Assembly: GCA_043807765.1 (NCBI GenBank)
Contig: JAZDFQ010000052.1
Coordinates: 7,354 to 71,353, forward strand
Direction of reading: 5' to 3'
DNA from: Stygiobacter sp043807765
GTDB taxonomy: Bacteria > Bacteroidota > Ignavibacteria > Ignavibacteriales > Melioribacteraceae
DNA length: 64,000 nucleotides
Shown here: positions 34,521-43,569 of the stretch, in pieces
Position numbering within the stretch: position 1 is the first letter of the stretch
How the letters are laid out: the number at the start of each line of letters is the position of its first letter
The notes under the pieces: model-generated
What the model saw: the letters and a program-made list of their open reading frames with translations, nothing else
Told to the model about the DNA's origin: nothing
Database searches by the model: none
Program-made: the position numbers and the translations under genes

Positions 34521-37499
34521 ATGAAATCAATTGCACGCCAAAAACTCTTACTTCTCTTTTTTGTCCTAACCTATTCGTCTGTCTTTTCCCAAAATACTAT
34601 TAAGGGACTAGTAGCTGATTCATTAACACATGAAGAACTAATAGGTGCAACCGTTGTTCTAACCGGAACATCATTCGGTTCAGCTTGCGATATAGAAGGA
34701 GAATATAAAGTGTCTGGAATTCCAGACGGGAAGTATACTCTTAGAGTTTCTTACATCGGTTACAAAACCAAGTTTCTCGATGTTACTCTAAAGAATAAGC
34801 AAACCCTTGAACTGTATTTTCAGTTAAGTGCAGAAAATCTAGAGGGGAAAACAATAGTTGTTACTGCTCAAGCATTGGGACAAGCAGCAGCAATTAACCA
34901 GCAGATATCATCTAATACTATTGTCAACGTAATCTCAGAACAAAAAATTAAAGAATTACCGGATGCTAATGCTGCTGAAGCTTTGGGCCGTTTACCCGGT
35001 GTATCTGTTGTTCGTTCCGGTGGCGAAGCTAGTAAAATAACACTACGTGGTTTGAATCAAAATCTTACTACAGTTACGGTAGATGGAATTAAACTTTCTC
35101 CAACAGATGCTGATTCAAGAGGTTTGGATTTAAGTACCATTTCACAAGGTTCACTTTCTGGGATAGTATTATCTAAAGCTATTACTTCCGATATGGAAGC
35201 AGAAGCTATAGCCGGTAACGTAAACTTTGTAACAAAAACGGCTCCGGAAATCAGAGTTTTACAAGTTGACGCATTTGGTGCGTACAGTTCTTTAGATAAA
35301 ACTCACGATCAATACAATATCCTTGGCAAGTACGGCGAAAGATTTTTTGATAATGTTCTTGGTGTACAGGTATTTGGTAATTATGAAAAGAGAAACCGTA
35401 GTAGTGAAGCCTATGGTGTTGGATATGATTTTTATAATGATAGAGCCAAATATCAAATACAGAATTTTTCACTTACCTACACTCCCGAAACCAGAAAAAG
35501 GGGAGGTGTAAAAGTTATTCTTGATTTGAATACACCAGACGATGGTGTTATTAAACTGAATGCTGAGTACAACAGAACAGAGAGAAGACTATCATCAATT
35601 TCCAGAAACTACCCAACTACCGGAGCTGATGTTGGTTTTGATTTCACCGGGTTAGATATAAATACCGACATTAAAAATATTTCACTACAAGGAAAGAATC
35701 ATTTATATGGTTGGCAGGTAAATTGGAATTTCTCTTACTCAGAATCCAATTCCGAAAACCCATATAACAATGTAATGCATTTCAACGAGGGTATGGATGC
35801 GCCGGAATCGGGTATGAATTTTGTCCCCGAAGAATTAAGGCATGGACCATACGAAGCTCTTATTCCTTATGCTATTAATAATTTCGGCATATCTTATTTC
35901 AATAGAACGGAAGTTAGAACTTCTACCAATTTGGATTATGAAAAAACATTTTTCGTCGACGCAAAGAGGCAATATAATTTATTTGATATGTCTGGCGAAT
36001 TAAAATTTGGTATTAAATATCGATCTAAATATCACAGAAGAACCTCCACTTTAACCCAGGCAAGGTATTATTTAGGTACCGGGTTTTATAGCTCCATTCT
36101 TCTTCCTAACGGAAGTATAGTGCCTAAAGATGCTGCTAAATACGGTTACCAAAATTTGATGATGTTATCCGGTCAAATTCTACTCCCGAATTTTCTTAGT
36201 ACTAGTACACGCGATATTTATGGTAAATACTTGTTGAACCCAATGATTGATCCAAACCGGGCAAGAGCCTGGTTTGATATGAATATTAACGGTATTAACC
36301 CGGCAACACGTGTACATGAATATGTGCCCGATCATGCAGAGGACGGTACAAATTATAACCTTACTGAAAATATCGCTTCCGGTTATATAATGAATACTTT
36401 GAACTTAGGAACAGTAGCAACTGTAATTGCCGGATTAAGAGTAGAGGCTGACGACAATACGTATAATGCACTTTACTCACCATACATTACTACTGAGTGG
36501 TCAACTTTTATGGATACAACTACGCAACATACAGAAGCAATTCTTTTACCGAATCTTCATATCATATTAAAACCTACAGAATATTTGAATATCAGATTTG
36601 CTGCATTTAGAGGTTTGGAGAGGCCTAACTTTAATTTCAGACTTCCTACATACGTAATTGGAAATCAAGGTTCAGCTTTTGACGATAAAGCATTTGTGGT
36701 CTTAGGTAACACAGCACTTAAAAACGCCGATGCCTGGAACTTTGAAGTGAACATGCAATTATTTAGTAACGAAATCGGATTGTTCTCAGTTTCAGGTTTC
36801 TATAAAAATATTAAAAATGAAGTTCATCAACTTTGGCATACCCCTATTCTCGATAAGGCAACTGCAGATAGCTTAGGTATTAAATACATTAATAATACCG
36901 CGCCGTTTACATCAACCTATAAGATAATATATCCTTATAATTCTAATAAACCTACGCGCGTATGGGGTTTTGAAGTTGAACATCAGGCTAATTTTCAGTA
37001 TTTGCCCGGTTTGTTAAGCAATATTGTGCTTAGCTATAATTTTTCCATAGTAAGAACTGAAACATACACTCCTTCCATAAAATTCCAGGAATATTCTGTT
37101 ACAGTTCCAGGTTTCCCATTCCCGGTAAAAAGAACAAAAGTAGTTTACTACGAAGACAAAACAAGAATTGCCAATTCTCCAGACTTTTTTGGCAATGTCT
37201 CTTTAGGTTATGATATAGCAGGTTTCTCATGCCGTATTTCTTACTTCTATCAGAGTGAATTCTATAACGGATTTTCAGCCGATGGCCTTTCCAACAATAT
37301 ACAGAAGAAATTCGGCAGGGTAGATTTATCACTCAAACAAAAAATTACCGACAATTTCTCCATCGGTTTGAATGTTAATAACCTAACAAATGCTGAAGAA
37401 GGAACTACAATGGAAGACACAATCTATGGATATAGACTAGATGCTTCTAGCTACAGGTATGGTACTTCAGCCGATGTTTGGTTACGAGTATCTCTATGA
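34521..37499 (+). CDS. TonB-dependent receptor with carboxypeptidase-regulatory N-terminal domain
   Basis: This 992-residue outer-membrane receptor imports a ligand using TonB/ExbBD energy. It has a signal peptide (to VFSQ), a CarboxypepD-regulatory-like domain (about 25-105; GLVADSLTHEELIGATV, SYIGYKTK), a plug (about 115-240; LPDANAAEALGRLPGVSVV, ITLRGLNQNLTTVTVDG) and a 22-strand-type barrel. The ALGQAAAINQQ...PDANAAEALGRLPG pattern is that of the Caulobacter-type receptor group more than of SusC, and no SusD gene adjoins it. Three operator-like palindromes and a promoter precede it. The following gene is a T9SS beta-helix protein, then lacI. A carbohydrate ligand is inferred from context. 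Confidence 0.88.
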   Translation: MKSIARQKLLLLFFVLTYSSVFSQNTIKGLVADSLTHEELIGATVVLTGTSFGSACDIEGEYKVSGIPDGKYTLRVSYIGYKTKFLDVTLKNKQTLELYFQLSAENLEGKTIVVTAQALGQAAAINQQISSNTIVNVISEQKIKELPDANAAEALGRLPGVSVVRSGGEASKITLRGLNQNLTTVTVDGIKLSPTDADSRGLDLSTISQGSLSGIVLSKAITSDMEAEAIAGNVNFVTKTAPEIRVLQVDAFGAYSSLDKTHDQYNILGKYGERFFDNVLGVQVFGNYEKRNRSSEAYGVGYDFYNDRAKYQIQNFSLTYTPETRKRGGVKVILDLNTPDDGVIKLNAEYNRTERRLSSISRNYPTTGADVGFDFTGLDINTDIKNISLQGKNHLYGWQVNWNFSYSESNSENPYNNVMHFNEGMDAPESGMNFVPEELRHGPYEALIPYAINNFGISYFNRTEVRTSTNLDYEKTFFVDAKRQYNLFDMSGELKFGIKYRSKYHRRTSTLTQARYYLGTGFYSSILLPNGSIVPKDAAKYGYQNLMMLSGQILLPNFLSTSTRDIYGKYLLNPMIDPNRARAWFDMNINGINPATRVHEYVPDHAEDGTNYNLTENIASGYIMNTLNLGTVATVIAGLRVEADDNTYNALYSPYITTEWSTFMDTTTQHTEAILLPNLHIILKPTEYLNIRFAAFRGLERPNFNFRLPTYVIGNQGSAFDDKAFVVLGNTALKNADAWNFEVNMQLFSNEIGLFSVSGFYKNIKNEVHQLWHTPILDKATADSLGIKYINNTAPFTSTYKIIYPYNSNKPTRVWGFEVEHQANFQYLPGLLSNIVLSYNFSIVRTETYTPSIKFQEYSVTVPGFPFPVKRTKVVYYEDKTRIANSPDFFGNVSLGYDIAGFSCRISYFYQSEFYNGFSADGLSNNIQKKFGRVDLSLKQKITDNFSIGLNVNNLTNAEEGTTMEDTIYGYRLDASSYRYGTSADVWLRVSL

Positions 37500-37569
37500 T
37501 AAAAATTTGGATTAATCGCTCTATGAAATATCCAATAAACCAACAACTAACTATTATTTAGGAGGTTCC

Positions 37570-39279
37570 ATGAAGAAATCTTTTCTCTTTTTGACAAGTG
37601 CAATATTTATACTGTCTATGAGTATTAATTTATTTGCACAGTCTCATCAAATGTACCTAAAAGCACCTACTTCGGTAGAGTATATTAACAAAATAATTAT
37701 GGGCGATACATTATCGAATGGAAAAAGAGCAGACTACGATCGCGTATACGTTTTACAACGTGGCGGTATGTGGTTTTTTAATGATGTAATAAAAAATATT
37801 GGTTGGGATGTAAGAATTCAAGCCGAAGATGTTACTGGTGCAAAGCCAATCATTTACGGTACGGTTGCAAATAATAGTACCACTGTTCCGATAGATTTTA
37901 TTGATTCTCAGGGCAGTGTTTATCTTAAAAATATTGTTGTAAATGGTATTTCGGATTTTGATGCTGATTACACAAAATGGCAACATGCGGCTCCAAGAGA
38001 ATTGGTTGTTTGGAACGTTTCAGGCGATTACACTTTAGTTTGTGACGGTTGTATCTTTTTACATGCTTATCAGGCAGATCTCAGAACTTTTTCGGGTATC
38101 CGTTCAATAAAAATTACCAATTGTATCTTCGCTAATAGCGGTACCGGTACATACGATAACATGGGTGATGGAAGAGCTGTTGATCTTAGAAAAACATCTT
38201 GCGATTCTTTAATTATGTACAACAATACATTTGTTAACGGGCAAGATAGAGTTGTAAGACATATTTCCAGCACAGCAAGTTTGAATTTTGTGGTTTTTGA
38301 ACATAATACAATAGTACATAACGGTGGTAGATATGGTGTTATGGCTTTCGGCTTACTCGGAAAGGATACTAAAATACAAATTAAGAACAATTTGTTTTTA
38401 GACCCTATGGCATTCGGTGCCGATACTGCTTCACAGCGTCAATACGATTTCTTGGAGTCCAAGGAAACTTTCAGCTCGACAATTACAAATAAAGGCAATA
38501 TGGTGATGGTATATCATCAAAGAGATACAACAGCAGCATCAATAGACAATACACTCAAATTCGATATTACCAATAATCAATATGCTTTCACAACTGAAAT
38601 TCAAAATACCTGGGCAACAATAAAAGCATGGAACCCAACTCTGAAAATGCCTTCTCCGCTCAGTAATTTTATCCAAAGTAAAGTAAGTGCAAATGCATTT
38701 ACAAAAGTAGATCCATTCTCATTTGCAAAAGTTCCAAAACCAATGACAGGTATGGTTACCTGGAATCTTTCCCCATTGCCGGAAGGTGCAGGAGAAAACT
38801 CTAGCGGTGGTTCTAAATTTCAAGACATGGATAGAAGACCAACTACATATTATAGAGATACGCTAAATTGTTCTTATGCAACTACATTACCAGCTTACAC
38901 AGCCGGTACAAAAAGCTATCCGTTAGGAGACTTAAACTGGTTCCCTACAAAGAAAACTGCATGGTTAGCTGCCGGCGGTTGGACTGGAGTTGAAAAAATT
39001 ACCGAAGTAATACCAACACAATTTAGTTTAGAGCAGAATTATCCAAACCCATTCAACCCAACTACAAGTATTAAATTCAGTGTTCCAACAACCGGTTTAG
39101 TTTCTTTAGCAATTTATAATGTACTTGGTCAAGAAGTAGCAAGATTAGTAAATAAAGAATTGACTGCGGGTACTTATGAATATTCATTCGATGCTAAGAA
39201 TTTAGCTTCCGGTATGTATGTATATCAATTAAAGTCAGATAATTTTGTTCAATCAAAGAAAATGATGCTTGTTAAGTAA
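37570..39279 (+). CDS. Secreted right-handed beta-helix protein with T9SS type A sorting domain
   Basis: The 569-residue protein has a signal peptide (to LFAQ), a repetitive central region (about 70-330) with helix-type turns (IDSQGSVYLKNIVVNG, IRSIKITNCIFAN, NFVVFEHNTIVHNGG, TKIQIKNNLFLDP) resembling DUF4957/pectate-lyase-like helices, and a T9SS domain from about residue 484 (LEQNYPNPFNPT, ASGMYVYQLKSDNF). No lyase catalytic residues could be assigned. The start has a strong ribosome-binding site (aggaggt, 37561-37567). It is 70 bases after the receptor gene and ends at a strong terminator, so it is probably co-expressed with the receptor. It may bind or cleave an acidic polysaccharide at the surface. 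Confidence 0.75.
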   Translation: MKKSFLFLTSAIFILSMSINLFAQSHQMYLKAPTSVEYINKIIMGDTLSNGKRADYDRVYVLQRGGMWFFNDVIKNIGWDVRIQAEDVTGAKPIIYGTVANNSTTVPIDFIDSQGSVYLKNIVVNGISDFDADYTKWQHAAPRELVVWNVSGDYTLVCDGCIFLHAYQADLRTFSGIRSIKITNCIFANSGTGTYDNMGDGRAVDLRKTSCDSLIMYNNTFVNGQDRVVRHISSTASLNFVVFEHNTIVHNGGRYGVMAFGLLGKDTKIQIKNNLFLDPMAFGADTASQRQYDFLESKETFSSTITNKGNMVMVYHQRDTTAASIDNTLKFDITNNQYAFTTEIQNTWATIKAWNPTLKMPSPLSNFIQSKVSANAFTKVDPFSFAKVPKPMTGMVTWNLSPLPEGAGENSSGGSKFQDMDRRPTTYYRDTLNCSYATTLPAYTAGTKSYPLGDLNWFPTKKTAWLAAGGWTGVEKITEVIPTQFSLEQNYPNPFNPTTSIKFSVPTTGLVSLAIYNVLGQEVARLVNKELTAGTYEYSFDAKNLASGMYVYQLKSDNFVQSKKMMLVK

Positions 39280-39299
39280 TATGTTGTTGTAATTAAAGT

Positions 39300-39330
39300 A
39301 TCCTCCCGTTTGCGGGAGGATATTTTTTAA
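39300..39330 (+). terminator. Strong intrinsic terminator after the beta-helix gene
   Basis: A perfect 9-bp GC-rich stem (atcctcccg 39300-39308, cgggaggat 39313-39321) with a 4-base loop is followed by attttttaa. It separates the receptor/beta-helix unit from the lacI-type gene. Confidence 0.92.
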
Positions 39331-39375
39331 GCTTTGCATATTGATTAATTAGGTACTAACATCAGAAGAGTGAAA

Positions 39376-40392
39376 ATGACAATTACTGATATAGCAAAAC
39401 TCGCTAATGTTTCTCCTTCGGCTGTGTCGATTGTATTAAACAATAAGACGGGTGTTTCCGAAAAAACCCGTGCAAGAGTTTTAGAAATAATTAAAAAATA
39501 CAATTTTACACCTAACAACATCGCGCAAGCTTTAGTTGCTAAAGAAACAAAGAGTATTGGACTAATTATTAAGGAAATTGATAATCCTTACTTTGCTAAA
39601 GTAATGAAAGGGGTTTATGACACTAGCTCTCAACTTGGATATTCGGTTTTGCTTGGAAGTTCGGAATTGTCGCTTGAAAAGGAATCGGAAATAATAAATA
39701 CCTTTTTGAATAAAAGGGTTGATGGTTTAATTATTTCTCCGTTGCAAAGTGAAAGGGCAGATTTTTCATATCTGGCTAATCTAGTTAATGCCAATTATTC
39801 GTTAGTGATTCTAGGTATGATTCAAAACTTTCTTACAAATACTGTGGATATTGATAACTACAAAGCCGCATACGATGCAGTTTCTTATTTAATTAAGTTG
39901 GGACATAAAAATATTGCACATTTAGCCGGACCAATTCATTCCGGTCATGGGCTGAAGCGACTTGAAGGTTATAAGCAAGCACATATCGATAATTACATTC
40001 CTATAAACAATTCTTTCATTATTCCTATAGAACCATATACTACTAATGGATATCAGGCCGCTTTAGATTTGTTTGCTACCGAGAAAGAATATCCTACTGC
40101 AGTGTTCTGTTATAACGACCTTATAGCAATAGGTGTTATTGAAGCACTTACCAAACTAAATATTAAAGTGCCGGAAAAAGTTTCTGTTGTTGGTTTTGAT
40201 AATATTGATTTCAGTGGATTTGTGAGAATACCTTTAACAACAGTTCAAATGCCGGCTTACGAAATTGGGAAGGCTGCTACCCAATTACTTATTAAGCAAA
40301 TATCAAATTCTTCAAAGCAACTAAATGAAAACATAACATTAGAACATACTCTAATAGTACGAGAATCTTGTGCCAGACTTGAAACAATTTGA
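39376..40392 (+). CDS. LacI-family transcriptional regulator
   Basis: The protein (338 residues from ATG 39376; 340 from GTG 39370) has the N-terminal LacI helix-turn-helix and hinge (TITDIAKLANVSPSAVSIVLN, PNNIAQALVAKETKSIGLII) and a periplasmic-binding-type effector domain (GLIISPLQS, GHKNIAHLAGP, AVFCYNDLIAIGVIEAL, VVGFDNIDFSGF, LTTVQMPAYEIG). I prefer the ATG because agaagag lies at suitable distance before it. It follows a terminator and precedes the PI-PLC-like gene by 50 bases. The best candidate targets are the three CG-centred palindromes at 34116-34473; the effector sugar is unknown. Confidence 0.9.
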   Translation: MTITDIAKLANVSPSAVSIVLNNKTGVSEKTRARVLEIIKKYNFTPNNIAQALVAKETKSIGLIIKEIDNPYFAKVMKGVYDTSSQLGYSVLLGSSELSLEKESEIINTFLNKRVDGLIISPLQSERADFSYLANLVNANYSLVILGMIQNFLTNTVDIDNYKAAYDAVSYLIKLGHKNIAHLAGPIHSGHGLKRLEGYKQAHIDNYIPINNSFIIPIEPYTTNGYQAALDLFATEKEYPTAVFCYNDLIAIGVIEALTKLNIKVPEKVSVVGFDNIDFSGFVRIPLTTVQMPAYEIGKAATQLLIKQISNSSKQLNENITLEHTLIVRESCARLETI

Positions 40393-40442
40393 GTCTGTCT
40401 TTATTCTATTCATGACTAGGGATAAAAACTTACGAGAAGTAA

Positions 40443-41546
40443 ATGACTTGCAAAAGCATAACCACTATACAGTTCATCATTTTTCTTTTACTCTCCACAA
40501 GTTGCGGACAGTCGTATATCAACTTTAATACTGTCAAGCTTAATGAAATCCAAATTATAGGAAGCCACAACAGTTATAAAAAATCCATACAGCGCGAGTT
40601 GTGGAAACTTATTAATGCAAGGGATTCAATGTTGGCAATGTCTCTTCAGTATGAGCACATCCCGCTCGAAGAACAACTTGAATTGGGCTTGCGAAGTCTG
40701 GAGCTGGATGTTTATTTAGATACACAAGGTGGAAAATATGCTAAACCACTTGGATTAAACTATTTGCAAAAAATGGGGATAACGGTTGAGCCTTATGATT
40801 TGGCAAACGAGCTAACTCAACCGGGCTTAAAAGTTTTTCATATCCAAGATTTTGATTTCAGAAGTCATCATTTACTCTTCACGAATTGTTTAAGGGAAAT
40901 TAAAAAGTGGTCTGATTCGAACATTGGTCATCTTCCAATCATTATTACCATCAACGCAAAGGATAGTAAAATTGATTTTGAAGGAGCTGCTGTACCAATA
41001 CCTTTTAATCGGAAGGGATTGGAAAGTATTGATACAGAAATCCGTTCTGTGTTTTCAGACTCAAAACTATTAACACCGGATTTTGTTCGCGGTAGTTATC
41101 AAACTTTTAACCAAGCTATTCTTAAAAACGGCTGGCCCAAAATTGAAGATGTAAAAGGTAGGATTCTCTTTGTGCTTGATGAAACGGGACAAAAACTGAA
41201 TTATTATTTGAATGAAGATAAAACATTAACCGGCAAAGCAATGTTTGTTAATGCTGAAGAAAGCGATGCTAACGCTGCTTTTATGATTATTAACGATCCT
41301 ATAAAAGATGAACAGCAAATAAGAGATTTAGTCAAGAAAGGCTATATAGTTAGAACAAGAGCGGATGCAGAAACCATTGAAGCCAGAAAGAATGATTACA
41401 CTAGATTTGAAGCTGCGGCACGATGCGGCGCGCAAATTATCTCAACCGATTATTATCTGCCATCAAAGCTTTTTGAATCAAGCTACAAAGTGCTTTTTGA
41501 TGATAAGTGCTACGCAAGAATAAATCCAGTTTTATACCGTCCCTAA
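40443..41546 (+). CDS. PI-PLC-like phosphodiesterase lipoprotein (calcium-dependent PI-PLC type)
   Basis: PI-PLC X-domain proteins cleave phosphatidylinositol or glycosyl-PI. The 367-residue protein has an N-terminal hydrophobic segment ending LLSTSCG, a likely lipobox, so it should sit in an outer membrane leaflet. The domain shows the two catalytic-type histidines: His42 in IIGSHNSYKK and His133 in KVFHIQDFDF, with GLRSLELDVY and ISTDYYLPS near the end, as in the calcium-dependent PI-PLC-like group. It directly precedes a complete inositol degradation run, which suits release of inositol phosphates. Its stop codon lies inside a dispersed palindromic repeat. Substrates of this bacterial subgroup are mostly untested, so the activity is inference. 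Confidence 0.75.
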   Translation: MTCKSITTIQFIIFLLLSTSCGQSYINFNTVKLNEIQIIGSHNSYKKSIQRELWKLINARDSMLAMSLQYEHIPLEEQLELGLRSLELDVYLDTQGGKYAKPLGLNYLQKMGITVEPYDLANELTQPGLKVFHIQDFDFRSHHLLFTNCLREIKKWSDSNIGHLPIIITINAKDSKIDFEGAAVPIPFNRKGLESIDTEIRSVFSDSKLLTPDFVRGSYQTFNQAILKNGWPKIEDVKGRILFVLDETGQKLNYYLNEDKTLTGKAMFVNAEESDANAAFMIINDPIKDEQQIRDLVKKGYIVRTRADAETIEARKNDYTRFEAAARCGAQIISTDYYLPSKLFESSYKVLFDDKCYARINPVLYRP

Positions 41547-41678
41547 AGGGACTTAACAAATATTATGTGCTTATTACTATATAGATATATCGCTCCTAAC
41601 GGAGCTAAAAATCCCGTAGGGATAAAATATCAATAAGTAAAGAATACCAAATAAATCAAAGTCCCTTTTGGGACGATA
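41534..41678. repeat. Composite palindromic repeat overlapping the 3' end of the PI-PLC-like gene
   Basis: Two inverted copies of the same element (41534-41554, gtccctaaagggac; 41658-41678, gtcccttttgggac) flank two further small palindromes (gctcctaacggagc, 41592-41605; atcccgtagggat, 41611-41623). The first copy encodes the last residues and stop of the preceding gene. The whole forms several nested hairpins between the PI-PLC-like gene and the iol genes. Confidence 0.75.
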
Positions 41679-41735
41679 CAGAGAACATCTATGCTCATTG
41701 CTATATCGGTTTTGAGAAAATAAACAACGAAAAAA

Positions 41736-42653
41736 ATGAAGCTGCCAACATTAGAAATATTAAAAACCGCTTATGGCAAATATGGTGTTGCAGCGTTCAA
41801 TGTATTTAATGCTGAGCAAATACACGGTGTTTTTGGCGGAGCTGAATTAGCCGGACACCCGGTAATAATTCAGATTACTCCAGCGGCAAGAAAATATTTA
41901 ACACACGAGTTTCTACAAGGTATTATCGAATCGGCGGCAGAGATATATCCACATGCCAATTTCTCGGTCCATCTCGACCATGGAAATGTTGAACACTGCA
42001 TTAGCGCAATTGAATCTGGGTTTTATGATTCCGTAATGATAGATGCATCGCATGAAGATTTTGAAAAAAATATCTCGATAACATCGGATATAGTTAAACG
42101 AGCACATGATAAAAACATTGCTGTAGAAGGTGAATTGGGTGTTTTAAGCGGTGTTGAAGATGAAACAAGTATTGATGATGAAATGAGTAAGTACACAAAC
42201 CCAACTCAAGTTATTGAATTTGTAGAACGCACTGGATGTGATTTTCTTGCTGTTGCCGTTGGAACTAGCCACGGCGCTTACAAGATGAGTGGAGGAAAAG
42301 GAATTCAGTTGAACATTTTAAAAGAAATTCAGCAGCTATTACCCGGTTACCCAATTGTTTTACATGGCGCATCTAATGTTCCTAAATCCGAAGTGGAAAG
42401 AATAAATATATCCGGCGGTAATTTACAAGAAGATGCTAAGGGAGTTGATGAAAAAGAATTGCTGCAAGCAATACGTTATGGTGTAACTAAAATTAATATT
42501 GCAACAGACATGCGACTTATCTGGGCAAGGGTTCACCGCGAGTTTTTTAACAATACTCCCGAATTATTTGATCCGGTCATTCCAGGTAAAAAATATATCG
42601 AAGAATTAAAAGAGTTTGTAAACCAGAAATGTAAATCGCTAGTGATAAACTAA
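41736..42653 (+). CDS. iolJ: Class II aldolase, probable 2-deoxy-5-keto-gluconate-6-phosphate aldolase
   Basis: The 305-residue protein is a class II, metal-dependent aldolase of the FbaA/KbaY/IolJ group: AAFNVFNAEQ at the start, the catalytic Asp81 and metal-binding His82 in HLDHG, EGELGVLSG, VGTSHGAYK, VLHGASNVP and NIATDMRL for phosphate binding. As the first gene of the inositol run it most likely splits 2-deoxy-5-keto-D-gluconate 6-phosphate into dihydroxyacetone phosphate and malonate semialdehyde (IolJ). A fructose-1,6-bisphosphate aldolase role cannot be excluded from sequence alone. It ends one base before the iolB start region, so the genes are clearly co-transcribed. Confidence 0.85.
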   Translation: MKLPTLEILKTAYGKYGVAAFNVFNAEQIHGVFGGAELAGHPVIIQITPAARKYLTHEFLQGIIESAAEIYPHANFSVHLDHGNVEHCISAIESGFYDSVMIDASHEDFEKNISITSDIVKRAHDKNIAVEGELGVLSGVEDETSIDDEMSKYTNPTQVIEFVERTGCDFLAVAVGTSHGAYKMSGGKGIQLNILKEIQQLLPGYPIVLHGASNVPKSEVERINISGGNLQEDAKGVDEKELLQAIRYGVTKINIATDMRLIWARVHREFFNNTPELFDPVIPGKKYIEELKEFVNQKCKSLVIN

Positions 42654-42654
42654 T

Positions 42655-43569
42655 ATGAAACTTGATACAAAATGTAAATTGCTCGTTCACCCGGAAATAA
42701 ATGAAACCAATATTTATCAAAATATAACTTCAAAAGAAGTTGGCTGGAAGTCTTTGAATTTTGGCGCTAGGAAAATTATAAAAGGAGAAGTGTGGAAGCA
42801 CAACACTGGTGAATGCGAAATGTGCATTGTCTTGTTAGGTGGAAATTACTCCATCACATCAAAATGGGGAACATGGGAAACACAAAATGGAAGGAAAGAT
42901 GTTTTCAGTGGGCTTCCTCATGCAGCGTATCTTCCTCCAAATACTGAGTTTGTTCTTACATCATTAAGCGAAGAAGTTGATATTGCTTTTGGATTCACTC
43001 CGGCTCAAAATAATTTTGATGGTTACTTCATCACTCCGCAAATGGTAAATGATTATGGTATTGAATTCAGAGGTGGTGATAATGCTTCGAGACAAATAAA
43101 TTCTATTCTACCGCCTGGTTCAGCTTGCAGCAAGCTAGTATGTGTAGAAGTTTACACTCCATCCGGTAACTGGAGTTCTTTTCCAGCGCATAAACATGAC
43201 AACCGGAAAGTTGATGAAAATGGAAAAGTAGTTGAAGCTGAGCTTGATGAAATCTACTTCTACAAATTTGATAAGCCGCAAGGATTTGCTCTACAAAAAG
43301 TTTATACGGATGACCGCAGCTTAAATGAAATTGCTGAACCGCATATGAATGATGTTGTGTTGGTTCCCAAAGGTTATCATCCTGTTGCTGCGGGGTATGG
43401 ATACCACACTTACTATCTAAACTTTCTTGCCGGAAGCGATCAATCCTTGGCTAATACGGACGATCCCGATCATAAATGGATTTATGGGACATGGAAAAAA
43501 ATGGATGAGAGATTACCGTTGGTAACTCTTGAAATGAATAATACAAATGAGAAGATGGAAATTTTATGA
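42655..43569 (+). CDS. iolB: 5-deoxy-glucuronate isomerase
   Basis: IolB isomerises 5-deoxy-D-glucuronate to 2-deoxy-5-keto-D-gluconate in myo-inositol catabolism. The 304-residue protein has the double-cupin features of the family: GWKSLNFGARKI, the metal-binding second cupin with SSFPAHKHDNRK, DEIYFYKFDKPQGF and VLVPKGYHPV, then GYHTYYLNFLAG. The length equals the family norm. Its first codon follows the iolJ stop by one base and its end overlaps iolC by 4 bases, showing tight coupling. Confidence 0.95.
   Translation: MKLDTKCKLLVHPEINETNIYQNITSKEVGWKSLNFGARKIIKGEVWKHNTGECEMCIVLLGGNYSITSKWGTWETQNGRKDVFSGLPHAAYLPPNTEFVLTSLSEEVDIAFGFTPAQNNFDGYFITPQMVNDYGIEFRGGDNASRQINSILPPGSACSKLVCVEVYTPSGNWSSFPAHKHDNRKVDENGKVVEAELDEIYFYKFDKPQGFALQKVYTDDRSLNEIAEPHMNDVVLVPKGYHPVAAGYGYHTYYLNFLAGSDQSLANTDDPDHKWIYGTWKKMDERLPLVTLEMNNTNEKMEIL

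Noticed and set aside
34521..39279. SusC/SusD pair
   Set aside because: The receptor plug is not SusC-like and the next gene is a beta-helix T9SS protein with no SusD features.
41534..41678. CRISPR array
   Set aside because: The repeats are palindromic, of different sequence and length, and no regular spacers or cas genes exist.
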